A DNA stretch of 64,000 bases from Larimichthys crocea (GCF_000972845.2 NC_040022.1:16025865-16089864); one strand, 5' to 3'; shown: positions 11,497 through 23,775, counted from the first letter of the stretch. The notes: generated by a model not told the origin, from the sequence alone. Made by a program: numbers and translations.

Positions 11497-12236
11497 ATGA
11501 TCGCTAAAGTCATCGGGCCGAAGTATTTGGCAATTGCCAAATCATGGTAAGATGTGTTTTATATGTCGTATTAGTATTTTAAAGAGAAGAGATTTGGAGT
11601 TTTAACAAACAGACTCTGGTGTCCTTAGCTAGCATTGCTAGCTGTTAGCCCAGCCGAGGTCATCGCCGCTGACTTTAGCTGCCTGTCGGCTAAACTCACT
11701 AAAAGTGACTAAAATAACATTTGAAGTGATAAACAAAGCTTTCCCCTAAAATCCATGTTGTTATTCTCTCTGACCACATGAAAAATGTGACTGTCTTACC
11801 TTTTAATGATCCAGTTTGAGGACGTTAAATGTAACCAGCTGACCGACAGTGGCTTTGTTTTGTTGTAGATCACAAAGATAATGTCCGGTGAGGGTCCTTA
11901 AACGGTTACCTAGGCAACAGGATGTGACTGGTGTGGTGGAGAGAAGCAATGAACTCTTCATAATTATTAACCTGCGAATCTGTTCATCTTTACTCTGTAT
12001 TTATTGACATGCTTTACTTAACTTAAGCTCGATTGTTTCTGCACAGATGTCAGGACACTGCTGTTTGATTTCTTCACCTCAGTGAATCTTGACGATGTTT
12101 TCTACTTCACAGGATCCCAACCATGGCTGTGTGGGGCACAGCCGGAGGAGTAGCTCTGGTCCACTTCACAGACTGGCGATTGTTTTTAGATTATGTTCCC
12201 TACATCAACGGCAAATTCAAGAATGATGACCAGTAG
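11497..12236 (+). CDS. uqcr11: Cytochrome b-c1 complex subunit 10/11 (UQCR11, 6.4 kDa, complex III)
   Basis: This is a small single-pass subunit of mitochondrial complex III in the inner membrane. Exon 1 is 11497-11546 (MIAKVIGPKYLAIAKSW) and exon 2 is 12113-12236, joined at a split TG/G tryptophan codon. The protein has 57 residues, close to the 56 of human UQCR11. It shows the family pattern of a GPKY N-terminus, a short hydrophobic membrane segment, and the TDWRLFLDYVPYINGKFK C-terminus. A CTCAG/gttagt donor 10 bp after the stop and a cccctcag acceptor near 13434 suggest a further 3' UTR exon. The frame is too short to appear in routine ORF calling. It lies between tcf3 and mbd3, as in mammals. 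Confidence 0.95.
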
Positions 12237-14137
12237 TGACACTCAGGTTAGTCCGGCAAAGAGACGACTGCAGAAATAAAAGAGTGGAGGAGAGGTGTTT
12301 TTGTTTTGGCCACAATAATCACAGTCGGCATCATTATTTCTGTATCTGCCACATTCATTACTGTCTGTCTGAGCCTCAATCTAAGTTGGCTTTAATTCAA
12401 AATACTCTCAGGCTATGTATTTCTTTCTAGACCATAAAATCTGATAATTACAAGGCATCAAAATGTTAATACAGACCATGTTTATAATGTTTGTTTTAGA
12501 CTTTTTGCCCTTGGTTGTGCTTCTGCCTCACTCTGGTTCTCTGATGTGGACAAACCCGATGAGTCTTTTCTCATATTACATGATTGCTGGGCATTTTCTG
12601 TGTACTACGGTCACAGCGCTGCAAGAGAACAGTTTCAAATTGACACTAAAAAGCAACGTTGTCGCACAGTTTGAAACCGCAGGCAGCGCCGGACGGAGGT
12701 TTTGCCCATTTCACAAAATAATCCTGTAAACAAGTTATTGTGTGACTTTGTTAGCTTGTGCCTCAATCTGATATAATTTTCCACACATCACAGCCTGACG
12801 TATTTCTTGATTTCAATGAACACGTCTAAGTGCAGTTTCTGCGTGTTTTTGTTTACACTGGATCTGTGGTGAAGAAGACGGATAAATATGATGTTAGCAA
12901 GTAGAAAAACTGCTACCATTACACTTAAAGCACAAAAACACATCTTGAGACAGACAAAACTGCACTACACTAATAACTCTGAAGCAAGAGCGAAGTTCGT
13001 AATTAGTGTTACCTCTGGTAAAAAAATACCCGGCTAACATCATTCCTATAGGTGAAACTGTGTGGTGGGGATAGCAGCATTTGTGAAACGCTTCTCATCA
13101 GCAGGAACTGGACAATATGCCCGGCGGTTTCGAGGTTTCAGGAGACCTAAATCTAGGACAGTTGCCTATTTTAAGACCTCCTAATAAGACAGGAATGCCT
13201 GAACAACCTTCGCCCACTCTGCAGCTTAGTTATTTGGCATGAAAATGAAAAAATCAATAGTGTTAGACTTTTATTTAATCCTCAATTCTGAGAAAATTCA
13301 CATTGGCAGGAAGTTGAGTGATTTTTGGATAGCTTTAAAAAAAGAAAAAACAAAGTGTACGTTATTTGTAACACTCAGACTTCTGACTCACTCAAACATA
13401 CATTACCTAATGACTTTGTTTTCCCCCCTCAGGTCTGTGCTGTTTTTTCACACAAAGACTTAAATATTGAACAAGAACTGCTGCTGCAGCCAGTACGTTG
13501 CACTCCGGTCCAATTCCATGCGAGGCTACTGGAAGCTGTCATCTTCATCCAGCAGCCCAATTCAACATTGAACTGATTGCCATCAACATCCTGTTAAATG
13601 CACTGGAGTTTCAGCGTTCTCAACCAGTCAGAATGTCAATGAAAGGACCATGAAAACAGATGTTAAATGGACTTTTCTTTTCCTTCTTCATTTGGGATCA
13701 GATATTTATTTTAATCATCAGTCTCCCGTGGATCAAATCTGTCCTTCGCGTTATGTTGTAATTGTTTGGAAGAGAAGTAAAATATGTGAGATTTATCCCA
13801 TGTTGTTGTGTGTGATTATTTCACTTGCAGTGATTTAAGTTTGCTCAGACTCCACACTGGCTCAGATTATTGAAGCACATAATTAAAAAGTCCTGAATTG
13901 TGCTTTGTTGGTATATCCCTGAAGACCAAAACAAATCATAATTACATTTTCTTACTTCCCACAAAAGAATTAGAACACAGTGTGTGTATTAAAAGAGCGG
14001 ACAAACAGTTTTGGAAGAGATCATTGTTACTTTTGGGGATTGTTTATCTGTATAAAAATACTTCTGTGTACAAGTCTTGGACATTTTCAAGTAGTTACAG
14101 AATTATTAGAAATGTCATCCTTGGTGCACTTCGTAAT
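12237..14137 (+). other. uqcr11 3' region and intergenic DNA
   Basis: I see no coding exon with family similarity here. A likely uqcr11 3' UTR exon may begin at about 13435 after a pyrimidine-rich acceptor. The remainder is AT-rich unique-looking sequence with only short open frames. Confidence 0.4.
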
Positions 14138-14347
14138 GGTAAATGGCCTGTACTTATATAGCACCTCTCTAGTCTTCCGACCACTCAAAGTGCTTTTACG
14201 CTACATATCTCATTCACGCACATTCATACACTGATGGCGCAGCCTTCGGGAGCAATTTAGGGTTCAGTATCTTGCTCAAGGAGACTTGCAGACTGGAGGA
14301 GCCGGGGATCGAACCACAGATCATCTGATTAGTGGACGACTCACTCT
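14138..14347 (-). repeat. tRNA-derived SINE, copy 1
   Basis: The minus strand carries a decayed tRNA-like head with a B-box-like GGTTCGATCCC near 14310, followed by a body that reads GAACCC...CACTGATGG...CATTCA in the other direction. A second copy sharing long blocks lies at 17588-17792. I recognise this as an abundant interspersed family of teleost genomes. The copies differ by many substitutions, so they are old. Confidence 0.75.
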
Positions 14348-14439
14348 CGAAGAAGTAGATGGAGTAAAAGTATTAGTGGAATAATGTGAAGTTACTTCAT
14401 TGCCAGAATTTGACAAAAATCTAAGTAAATATACTCATA

Positions 14440-14925
14440 CATTGGTGGAAGTGTACAAATACCTGGGTGTTCACCTCAACAACAAACTACACTGGTCGGA
14501 CAACACAGACGTCCTGTACAAGAAGGTCAAAGTCGTCTCCACTTTCTGAGGAGATTGAGGTTCTTCTGTCTGCAGGGGAGGGGGAAGCACACAGCCAGCT
14601 CTGTCCTGGACTGCCCCCTAGACTCTGGAGAGGAGGATGTTAGCAAAGCTGACATCCATCATGACAACTCCTCTCACCGCCTGCATGAAACTGGACAGCT
14701 CCTTCAGCAACGGACTGCTACTCCCACCATGTAAGAAGGAGCTCTACAACAGGTCCTTTATTCCAACAACAATGGTTAGACTCTTTAACACCAGCATGAC
14801 TTTATGACTTTTTCTATATATTTCATATTTATGAGTAATTTCTTAACCATCTTATGTATACGAGCTACTGTGACGTGAATTCCTACTGTGGGATCATTAA
14901 AGTCTATCTTATCTTATCATATCAT
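14440..14925 (+). mobile_element. LINE (L2/Rex-like) 3' end: reverse transcriptase C-terminus plus 3' tail
   Basis: The plus strand encodes a broken EVYKYLGVHLNNKLHWSDN...LYKK block, typical of the C-terminal part of fish L2/Rex-type LINE reverse transcriptases. It contains stops and a frameshift near 14545. It ends with GGGATCATTAAAGTCTATCTTATCT, the usual short-repeat 3' tail of this group. It is a 5'-truncated dead copy. Confidence 0.8.
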
Positions 14926-15060
14926 ACAGAATGCATTTGAGGCACATGCACATGAGTTATTGACCAAACTGTTAGCAGGCTAGTCCAGATGTTGGCAAAG
15001 CTCCTAAATAGACCTGTACTCCTGTGCTGAGTTTAATGTACAGCTGTGTCATCTGAGTTT

Positions 15061-15540
15061 ATTATATATATATATATATATGTTTTAAAAGTAATGTAGT
15101 AGCTGTAATGTATGTTTATCATGCAACTACTCAGTCACAATAAAATATTAAAAATGACCAAAACTTCTCTAAATGAGTTAAAATTAACGGATTGTACGGA
15201 TTGAACAGTACAATAAAACTTAAATCATACATGTTAAAAACATTTTTATTTATTTATACCCCTTTTCTAATTATTATTATTATTGTTGTTTATAGACTGT
15301 TTCCTATACATACATTTCTATATACATATACACAATTTTACATATTCATATATATATACATACATACCTACATACAAGTAGGTCATACATATTTGTAATC
15401 ATTAATATGTGTTCAAGTATATTCCATTGTGTCAATAATTTATTAACATGGGAATATTAAAAGTATGTGGTACTTAAAGTATACTTTACTTACTCGAATT
15501 AATATTTTAAGTTGAGTTGCTTTCAGCCTGTGCTGTGAGA
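15061..15540. other. AT-rich intergenic stretch with (TA)n
   Basis: A (TA)n tract at about 15061-15081 and further AT-rich, ATACATA-rich low-complexity DNA precede the GC-richer mbd3 promoter region. I see no gene. Confidence 0.6.
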
Positions 15541-15802
15541 GCATGACAGACCCGGAGTTTTCGCACTACTTTACAGTGCTGTGGCGGATGTCTTCGCTCA
15601 TTATGTTCCGAGGCCGTGGCGGAGTGATCCGCGCTCGGTGACTGGAGACAGACAGCGGGGGGATCGATAATAAACCAGACTCGGCGAAGATATTATGACT
15701 GCAATCATAGACAGCTAGCTGGCTTCTTATCTTTCTTTTTTTTATTGTTTTTTTTTTCACAAGCCAGATTCACGGCAGAGCTGATCACAAGCAACCGACA
15801 CC

Positions 15803-18800
15803 ATGGAGAGAAAGAGGTGGGACTTTGTTTGAACGTTTAGTCGGAGGAGTTGTTAAAATGAAAGTTTGTCTGCAGGAAATGCACGCATGCATACGGAGCG
15901 GCTCACGTCAACACTTGAGCTAATGAGCGGCTCTTTTTCTTACTTAAACTTAAACTTCAGCTAAGGCGTGAGCTTCGTGCTGTGTTGCGACTTTATCGCG
16001 GCTGTAAACTTGTAGCTTTGAACAATGAGCGGCGCTAATTGAGGCGCTGTTTGCTGCCGCACACAGCGCCGCTAGCCTGATTAGCTAGCTAAGTTTCATT
16101 GTTTACACACGCTTGACTTGCGGTGCGTTGGGCCCCGGAACAGTTTACTACGCAGCACGGCGTGAAAACCTGACAACAACACGGCCGTGCTGTTAGAAAA
16201 ACTCACACCTGAGTAACACGCTGACTTCAAGTGTGTAGCTGCATCACTGAACACCTTTAATACACCTGGAAATGCAGCTGTGTGTCGTGTTACAGACACA
16301 AACCGCTCAGGTGTTGTTTACACTGTAAATATGGTGTGCACGTATGAAGATGAGCTGGATCGTCATCCCCTCACTCCCTGACATTACACCTGTCAGTGCG
16401 GGACAAGCTACACCTTTTTAGGATGGAGCTTTTTTTTTTTTTAAATATAAAAATTAAATCATGAAAATCTAGTTTAGCAGCTGTTCAGCATCGCGAAACA
16501 GAGGTTACAGCTTTTGGAGAGAAGCTGTCTGTTCTGCTAAAAGACAGACAGACAGACATCTGCAGCTGTAACACAAGCATTTACCTTCAAGAGACTCAAG
16601 AAGCAGGTATATAAGTATAGATACATCTATCTATACCTAAAGTATTGATGGATTTATCTATACTTTATTATGTTTGGGGATCAATATCTACTTAATTGAT
16701 GGATATATGATGATTGATCCCCGAAGGTAATAAAGTATAGTATAGCGATTTAGTCAGTGCATCTATCCGTTATCTGTAGCCGCTTATCCTCATCAGGATC
16801 ACAGTGGGGGCTGGAGTCTGTCCCAGCTGACTTAGGGCGAGAAGCGGGGTACACCCTGGACAAGTCGCCAGCTCATCACATGGCACATAGAAACAAGCAA
16901 CCATTAACATTCACAGACATGCAAGCAAGGGGCCGCAGGTTGGAGCTTAACCCTGGGCTGATGTGACAAGGATTGAGCCTCCTCACACGGGACGCACACT
17001 CTACCTACTGAGTTAACCTGCACGTCGCAAGTTACGCATTAATGTCCGTATCAAAGAACCAGCTGTCGCAGAGTGAGTCTCCTCTCCCTGCACAGAGAGG
17101 AGTCATTATAAAGTGTTATATCGGTGAGCAGGAATCTCTTCCTGAGAAGTTTATAGAGCGTCCATCTCTCTACAAGCAGCTCCAGGAGCTCCAGCACAGC
17201 GTCAACCTTTTCAATCAGTGTGTTCAGTTTTTTTTTTAAGTGTTGCTGGCTCTGATGCTACTGCTCCAGCAGATGGCTGCAAAGAAGATTGGTAGAACAT
17301 CGGCAACATCCTGCTGCACACATTAATGGACCTGAGCTTCCTCAAGAAGTAGAGTCTACTCTGTCCCCGTCCTGTAGACAGTAGTATCCACCCAATATGA
17401 TACAGATGGCTTTCTTTTGTAGTCAGTCAGTGTCTCGTTTGGACTACACTACCACCTCTGAAGGACATTTACACTGAGCGACTGCTTTGATCAAGTTACA
17501 TGCAGTCAGGTGACTCCAGAAGCCAAACTGCAGCCTGTGAAGAGATACTGTGTGGGAGACAATAGAAGAGATAAGATAGACTTTATTGATGGGTAATGAT
17601 AAATAGACCTTTTCTAGTCTTCAACAGTTTCAGGAGATAACCATTCATACACATTCACACACTGATGGTGCAGCATCAGGGTTCAGTATCTTGCTCAAGG
17701 ACACTTCGACATGCAGACTGGAGGAGCCAGAGATTGAACCACCAATCATCTGATTAGTGGACAACCCGCTTTATCTCCTAAGCCTCAGTATCCCTCGTAG
17801 CTTTAATATCAAAGACATAAATTGTGTAATGATGTTGACGAGTTTCCTGTTTTTCTTTCTAGTGTACCTGTTAAGCGCATCCTCAGCAAGCCCCAGATAG
17901 TCCGAAGTCTGGGCAGCAACCTTCACACAAATGTGAATCCCAGCCACACCATGGCTGGACGGTCGCTCCTGACCAAAGTGCCGCGCAGCAGGCACAAGCA
18001 TTACTATGACATCAGCCATCAAATCAAGGTGAGGCTGCGTTTAGCTTTTGGTATTTATGAGGCATGAATGACGATGCAATGTGATGTGAAGGAAAAAACA
18101 AGCAGAATGAACATGGTGCTGTTTCAGTGATTCAACCTATTCGCCCCTAATACATCACTGAATCACACTGGTTTTTATTCAACTTTTTGACCAGCAGAGG
18201 AAGAAGAGTCCTAAATGTTAAAGTGAACTAAAGGGATCATCAGAGGCACATATATAGAATAGAATAGATGTGTGTCTATTTTGTGTATATCTTGAAAATT
18301 GAAGTCTTTCATGTCAGGTTAGATGGAGACCTGCCTCAAATTCTGGATTAACTAAGTTATGGACTGACTTAGACACTGCGGGACACATCCACAATGTTGT
18401 TCTGAACACAAAACACAGCATTTAGCACGAGTAAGGCCAAAAAAACTCACTTCTGGTCTCATTAGATCATAAAACTTTTGCCCGCTTTGTTTCTGTCTCG
18501 GTCGCGTGTCCTCATGTCATGAGACTTTTTTAATGGTGGCTTTCTTTGCTGCTCTGCCCTAAAGCTGCACGTTGTTGTCGTGTTTTAAATGACTTCTTTG
18601 TTAATGACCTCCATTATGAACACTTAAATTTTTTTATTTCTGACACTAGTACATGCAAAGGTTATACAGATAGAACTGTGACACTATGGAGTAATACTGT
18701 AAAAGTGATTTTAAACACAACTTGGCAGTGAAGCTCTGTAGCTACTAAAGAGCTGCTGTAGATTGCTTTGTTCCTGCTCCCTCAGATATTGTTTTATGAC

Positions 18801-21800
18801 TGACTATACTACAAGGAGATGTTTAGTGCCATCGCTACAGCCTTTTATCTCTGCTGTTCAACTCAAGGAGGATTTCTAACTCCCAACTATTGTTGGATCA
18901 TAATCATTATAGTTTATTGTAACATTTAGACTGTCCCTTCACACCCCATGGAGTTAAATAAGGCAACACTACAGTAGTAACTTCTCACACATTATATTAT
19001 AAAATTAGTCAAAGCTGCTTATCTGAATTTTGTCCAATAAGTTGTGTTGTTGTCTTTCTTGAAGGCCAAGCCTGATTTAAACACAACACTACCAGTTCGA
19101 CAGACAGCGTCCATCTTCAAACAGCCAGTGACCAAGGTAACAAATCATCCCAACAACAAGGTGAAAACAGACCCACAGAAGGCCGTGGACCAACCGAAAC
19201 AAGTAAGTCAGAGGCGAGAAGAAGCGTACATTTTGTGTTCTTTGAACTTTATTCAGACTCTTTACCTGCTAGTGATGTCAGGAAACGCTAACTTCACCAC
19301 TGAAACTGTAGAAAGGCAAGTGAACGTGCTGTTAGTGCAGGAAGTTGTTTTGTTTTGTCTTTTTCTGGCTGTAAAAAGTGTTCAGTAGCCTCATAAATTG
19401 GATAATGGGGCCCATATTCAGTTTGAGAAAAAAATGTATTTAAAACTTGACATGGATCGTTTTTTGTTTTTTTTCAGCTGTTCTGGGAGAGGAAGTTGAG
19501 CGGGTTAAATGCATTTGATATCGCAGAGGAGCTGGTGAAAACTATGGATCTACCCAAAGGCTTACAGGGTGAGGGTAACCAAACAAAAACGACCATCTTA
19601 TATGATTTTAAAGCTTCTTCTTTTTTTTTTTTCTTCTTGAAGCTTGACTTGTTGTCCTTGTTGTTTAGGTGTTGGGCCTGCATGTTCAGACAAAACGCTG
19701 CTTTCAGCCATCGCCAGTGCCCTGCACACCAGCCCCGCTCCGGTCACCGGACAGCTCACCGCCGCGGTGGAGAAAAATCCTGGAGTCTGGCTCAACACAG
19801 CGCAGCCTCTGTGCAAAGCCTTTGTAGTGACTGATGATGACATTAGGTAAGACGTTCACGCAGCTGTAGTTTCCTCGCTTATACATCAATACATACACAA
19901 CCGTTCAGAAGTTTGGAATCGCCGGTTTGATTTGATGTTTCTCTTCTTTCCTTCAATAATCACTTCTTTAACAAAAATAAAACGGCATAATTCAGATACC
20001 AGATGTATCTTTTGCATTTGAAATAGTTTGGGTCATAATTAAATGATTAAAACTTTGATTTTGTCGATGTCCCCACAGTGTTTCATGACAGAGGATACTA
20101 TATTTATGCCATATTTTTCCTAATGTAATGTGAGTGAGTCATTACTGAACTACACCGGTGTAACTGGACTAAATATTTTTTGATATATTATAATATTTTT
20201 TGGGGGCTTTCTGCAGTTTATTCTGTGGTTTGATTGAACAGGGTTAAAGTGGTTTGTTCAGCTGTGATCCACTTTCAATAACCTAATCTTAGCTGCTAAA
20301 GCAATACACCTGTTAATACCAGCTTGTTACAGCCATTATAATTAATAACTTTTACTAATGAGAGGTGATTTCTTTTATTCTTTTTAACTGTTACTCTGAT
20401 GTTTTCTTTTGGCTGAACCATTGCACAGGATTTTGTTCTATATGTACAAAACATTATTTTTTTGTAAGCTCTTCACACAAAATAACATCTGTTTATAAAG
20501 ATAGACTTTAATGATCCCACACCGGGGAAATTCACTTGTTACAGCGACTCACAACATACAATACTCATAAATGGTTGCTCAGCTGGTACAGTGGGCTGAG
20601 TCCTTCTGACTCCGTGTCGTTCGCCCTCTCTCTCCCTGCTTTTCCTGTCTGTCTTCAGCTGTCCACTCTTTGCTCTCCCGTCGGCTCTCACAAGTTGAAA
20701 GCTGTCCAGAGTTGCCAGCGAGTCCTCAGTGAGTTCATTCAGCCACGTCTCTGTGATGCAACACTCTCGATATTCTCTCTGTAGTCTGGTTAGCACTGTT
20801 AGCTTCTCCATCTCACTGGGGAGAGATCTTACGTTCTCCACGGAAACAGACGGTACTTACGGTTTGTACCGTCTTTTCCGCTCCTGGCTCCACTTAGATC
20901 CACCTCTGCATCTCCGTCTCCTCCTCCTCTTCCTCACTTCAGCAGGGATCTCTGGTCTTTCCACAACCTAAACACATTTAAGACAACTTACAAATGTATA
21001 GCAGTCGTCTCAGCCATCGGACTGCACTGAATCAAGCTTTTGTGGCAGACGATCCTAAACTTTTGAAAGGTGATTTCTTGTAAGCAGATGTTATTGTCAG
21101 TTTCAGGGCTCTTTTTTAAGGAGGCCATTCAAGGTGTGAAGAGTCATTCCAGTTAACTGTAAAAGTGTAGTTCATTGTGGCACACAGACACCGTAACAAG
21201 ATAGTGTAATGTTAGGCCTATTGTTAGTTAGCGTCTGCGAAAGAGCACCAACTGTAAAGTGTCAACTTTAATAGCTACCAAGCTGATGTTATATTTCTGT
21301 CACAGCTTCTACTGTGAAGTAGCTTCTAGTGTTATAAAGAGGAAGTTTTCTACATCTCAAAGCATCCTCATCTCTGCCCTGTTAATAAGTTTCTCAGCAC
21401 AGTTATTTATGATGCTTTTAAAAATATAAAATTTCACACACAAACAGTAGTAGATTTTGAGACTTTTGAGACTTTGAATCTGTTTGTATGATTTATATAT
21501 CCACTGTTATGATGTGGAGATCAAGAGTTCTTGGGTAACACAGCCGATCTGTGTTGCTCAGTCACAACATCTTACACTTTATAATCATCGTTAACTAACC
21601 CTCCATTGTGTACATAGTCTGACTAAATTGGTGGCTGTGGCAGATTCAAACATGTTCCACTGCCTTACTGTACTAAGAACACAGAAACACTGTTAGGCTA
21701 AATACCACCGAGCCCGGCTGCAACGCGTTCTGGATGCAGCATGGTCTCCGGAGTTGCTCATGACTGTTCTAGACAATGATTGTAACTCTAACAGAAGCTG

Positions 21801-22830
21801 CTCTCACTCTGCTTGCCCGAGAATATGCAGCTGTAATAAGCAGCACAGAGCAGATCGAGCTGGCTGGAAGTCAGACTCGCAAACATTATAGCGTAGTGTT
21901 TCTCAAACTTTTTATACCTTCGTACCACCTCCAGAAAATATTCATTTCTCAGAGTACCACCATCATGACAGACAACAGCTACAGACAGTACAGCGGGAGG
22001 CAGGTTTACTCGTACGTAGTAAGAGGATTTTTTTTTGTGTGTGTGTGTTGACTGCTGTTGAATCCTGAACAGAACCAGAGCTACTTTGGCTCCTGATCTA
22101 CATGTTTCCCATTTGCAGCCACGATTGCAGTGTTTGTGAATGATTCATTTTACCTCCATTTACTACCTTTTCATTCAAAACAGAGTATTTTGACAGTATT
22201 AAACATATTTAAATATAATTATATATATATATTTCAGGGATTCCTCTGCGTAGCCCATGTGCCACCAGTAGTACTTGTACCACAGAGAGAATCTGGTCCA
22301 TTTTTATAATAAAACACCCAGTGCAAGCATTCAATCATAAAAACAACCAACAGGGGAACAGTATGACCACGTAACGTATTTACTCATAGTAGAAGTACAT
22401 AAACAAAGAAAAAATGACCAAATCTGAGCAAGTTAACAAAGTCTAGCATGGAAAATGCTCCACATCTGAAACGCTCCTGGTGGAGTGGACCAAAACATCG
22501 TGAGCAGTCAACACTCACTCGTGTTAAAACTGTCCAGGCTGAAGTTGCACCTTTTGTGGTGCTTCGGTGGCCATCAGATGACAATGATTCAACATATTAA
22601 ACTGCTATAAATGTTCAAGTTTTCACTGTGAATGGTTTGTTTTCATTGGTGTTATTGTGTCTTCGTCTGTGCCCCGCAGGAAGCAGGAGGACCTGGTGCA
22701 GAATGTGAGGAGGCGTCTTGAGGAAGCCCTTACAGCCGACATGTTGGCTCATATAGAGGACACCACTGCAGACGCAGCAGCCAACAGTGTAGAGGAAAAA
22801 GCTGAGCAGGTGGACAAGGACGAATTATAG
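15803..22830 (+). CDS. mbd3: Methyl-CpG-binding domain protein 3, MBD3b-like form with truncated MBD
   Basis: MBD3 is a core NuRD (Mi-2/HDAC) subunit. Exons are 15803-15816, 17863-18028, 19065-19202, 19478-19568, 19669-19846 and 22680-22830. Phases join exactly to give 245 residues (human about 291). Exon 1 encodes only MERK plus two bases. Exon 2 starts in the second half of the MBD (ILSKPQIVRSLG) and is diverged there. From KPDLNTTLPVRQTASIFKQP onward the protein is highly conserved, including SGLNAFDIAEELVKTMDLP and VEKNPGVWLN. The C-terminal helix (TDDDIRKQEDLVQNVRRRLEEAL) is the coiled coil that pairs with p66/GATAD2. The acidic tail is short and ends KDEL by chance. About 30 residues of the MBD are missing between MERK and exon 2, so methyl-CpG binding is unlikely, whereas NuRD assembly should be kept. 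A further 3' UTR intron may start at CCAAG/gtacag near 22836. Confidence 0.93.
16615..16745. repeat. Inverted LINE-tail-like repeat
   Basis: TATACTTTATTATGTTTGGGGATCAAT is mirrored as an inverted copy GATTGATCCCCGAAGGTAATAAAGTATA about 30 bp later. Both arms resemble 3' tails of fish LINEs (GATCAATAAAGTA). It probably arose from two insertions in opposite directions. Confidence 0.6.
16745..17035. repeat. Decayed teleost interspersed repeat (CCGCTTATCC...GGGGCTGGAG type)
   Basis: The string ATCTGTAGCCGCTTATCC, then GGGGGCTGGAGTCTGTCCCAGCTGAC and GCGGGGTACACCCTGGACAAGTCGCCAG, belongs to a repeat that I recognise as very common in fish genomes. Its class is not clear to me. Open frames across it are not genes. 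Confidence 0.65.
17045..17390 (-). mobile_element. LINE reverse-transcriptase C-terminal fragment
   Basis: Read on the minus strand in shifting frames, the segment encodes pieces such as FLRKLRS, NVCSRMLPMFYQS and a downstream helix resembling LLELLVERWTLYKLL, followed by ITLYND. This is the usual C-terminal layout of L2/Rex1-type LINE polyproteins. Frameshifts and a poly-T insertion show that it is dead. Confidence 0.65.
17588..17792 (-). repeat. tRNA-derived SINE, copy 2
   Basis: It shares with the copy at 14138-14347 the blocks GGTTCAGTATCTTGCTCAAGG, GCAGACTGGAGGAGCC and ATCATCTGATTAGTGGAC. On the minus strand it shows a degraded A-box (GGCTTAGGAGATAAAGCGGG) and B-box (GGTTCAATC), consistent with a tRNA-derived head. 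Confidence 0.75.
18029..19064 (+). other. mbd3: mbd3 intron 2
   Basis: No exon is visible. The segment around 18355-18560 resembles a decayed fish transposon-derived repeat, but too weakly to classify. Confidence 0.5.
19890..21075. mobile_element. Candidate non-autonomous DNA element with inverted ends
   Basis: The left end reads CAACCGTTCAGAAGTTTGGAATC and the right end GATCCTAAACTTTTGAAAGG, an imperfect inverted pair. The ACCGTTCAAAAGTTTGGG terminal string is familiar from fish DNA elements. A LINE fragment (20500-20975) lies inside, presumably nested. The call rests on the two ends alone. Confidence 0.5.
20500..20975 (-). mobile_element. LINE fragment: endonuclease start plus 3' tail, internally deleted
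   Basis: On the minus strand, 20539-20841 encodes NVRSLPSEMEKLTVL...REYRECCITETWLNE, the N-terminal part of the APE-type endonuclease of fish LINEs. It is followed directly by GTGTGGGATCATTAAAGTCTATCT at 20500-20525, the 3' tail of the same kind of element. The reverse transcriptase is missing, so the copy is internally deleted. Confidence 0.75.
21888..22295. repeat. MITE-like teleost repeat (TAGTGTTTCTCAAAC type)
   Basis: It starts with GTAGTGTTTCTCAAACTTTTTATACC and CGTACCACCTCCAG, and ends near a second CACCAGTAGTACTTGTACCACAG block. I recognise this layout from a common fish element with CAGTGTTTCTCAAAC termini. The right terminus is not preserved. Confidence 0.6.
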
Positions 22831-23775
22831 CCAAGGTACAGAAGACCACAGGACTGGCTCCAGCGTCGCCTCTCTGATTATCTCACATTGTTATGAACTG
22901 CAGTACACCCCCAACATTTTAACATCCCTCTTTTCCCATCTCTCCCACAGGCTTGTTTGACATGAAGTTTGCTGGTAAACTCCTTTCATCTTCAAATAAT
23001 TGGCTCCATGAATATTTTGTTACACACTTTTAACTGTAATAGACCCTAAATGCAGACGTCCTGCAGATTTTGTTAACCTAAACAAAGACTGTTCTCTTTA
23101 TTTCTATTTTTTTACGTGTGACAATGTAATCCTCCAAGGGTGCTTTGCGTTTCAGTTCATGTTTACCTCTACTAATGTATGGCAGTTACAGATGGCGGTC
23201 TACACAATGCAGTGTTACATTTAGTTAATAACTGTTCAAGCTCAATGTTAAAAACACAAACCTGATGTGTGTATGTGAGTGTGTATGTATGTGTGTATGT
23301 TTGAATGTTGAAGTGTATTTTTCTGTTGAACTGTTCCACAGGAACATGTTGCTCTTTTATATTTTACTCTGGCACTGTAGGTAGTGTGTTTATGTTTGGA
23401 AACATAGCAAGGTTGCAGTATGTTTACATGCACACAGCCACTCTTCTGGCTGTGAATATTAAAATTTAGCTTGTTTAATTAAAAGTTTCTTGTTTTTGTT
23501 TTTTTTTATAGTTCAAAGTAGTGTTATTTTAAAAAAATAACCTGAGTTTACATGGTTTTGAAGTTTCATGGTATTTGTATTGACAAAAGAATGATCAGTA
23601 TTGTTTTGCCAACTACATTCGAGTTCAGACAGTAACAAGAAAAGAGTGTGTACCCTCCAGAAAATACAACAACACTGATGTACCTCATAACAAGATGTAC
23701 TGTACCTCATTACAAGATTCATTTTGTCTCTGTACCACTGTCTCACTGTCCAATAAATGCAGCTCTATGACTGTC
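22831..23775 (+). other. mbd3: mbd3 3' UTR
   Basis: Sequence from the stop at 22830 to the poly(A) region. ATTAAA occurs at 23458-23463 and AATAAA at 23752-23757. A TGTATG-rich low-complexity run lies near 23265-23305. Confidence 0.65.
23752..23757 (+). terminator. mbd3: Likely mbd3 poly(A) signal
   Basis: AATAAA about 920 bp after the stop is followed by TGTCGTATATTTTATTTTGTC, a plausible downstream U/GU-rich element. Confidence 0.6.

Larger units (their letters stand above)
15817..17862 (+). other. mbd3: mbd3 intron 1 with several interspersed repeats
   Basis: The first 400 bp are CpG-rich promoter-proximal DNA. The intron contains a LINE-tail inverted repeat near 16615-16745, a decayed teleost repeat at 16745-17035, a minus-strand LINE fragment at 17045-17390 and a SINE at 17588-17792. 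I searched for an exon encoding the missing MBD segment (family pattern RWECPALPQGW... or DVFYYS) and found none. Confidence 0.7.
19847..22679 (+). other. mbd3: mbd3 intron 5, built largely of nested repeats
   Basis: This is the largest mbd3 intron. It carries a candidate DNA transposon or MITE (about 19890-21075) interrupted by a LINE fragment, and a second MITE-like repeat at 21888-22295. No coding exon was found. Confidence 0.6.

Noticed and set aside
18355..18560. Possible transposon-derived repeat in mbd3 intron 2
   Set aside because: Similarity to a known fish repeat is only partial and from memory; not strong enough to call.
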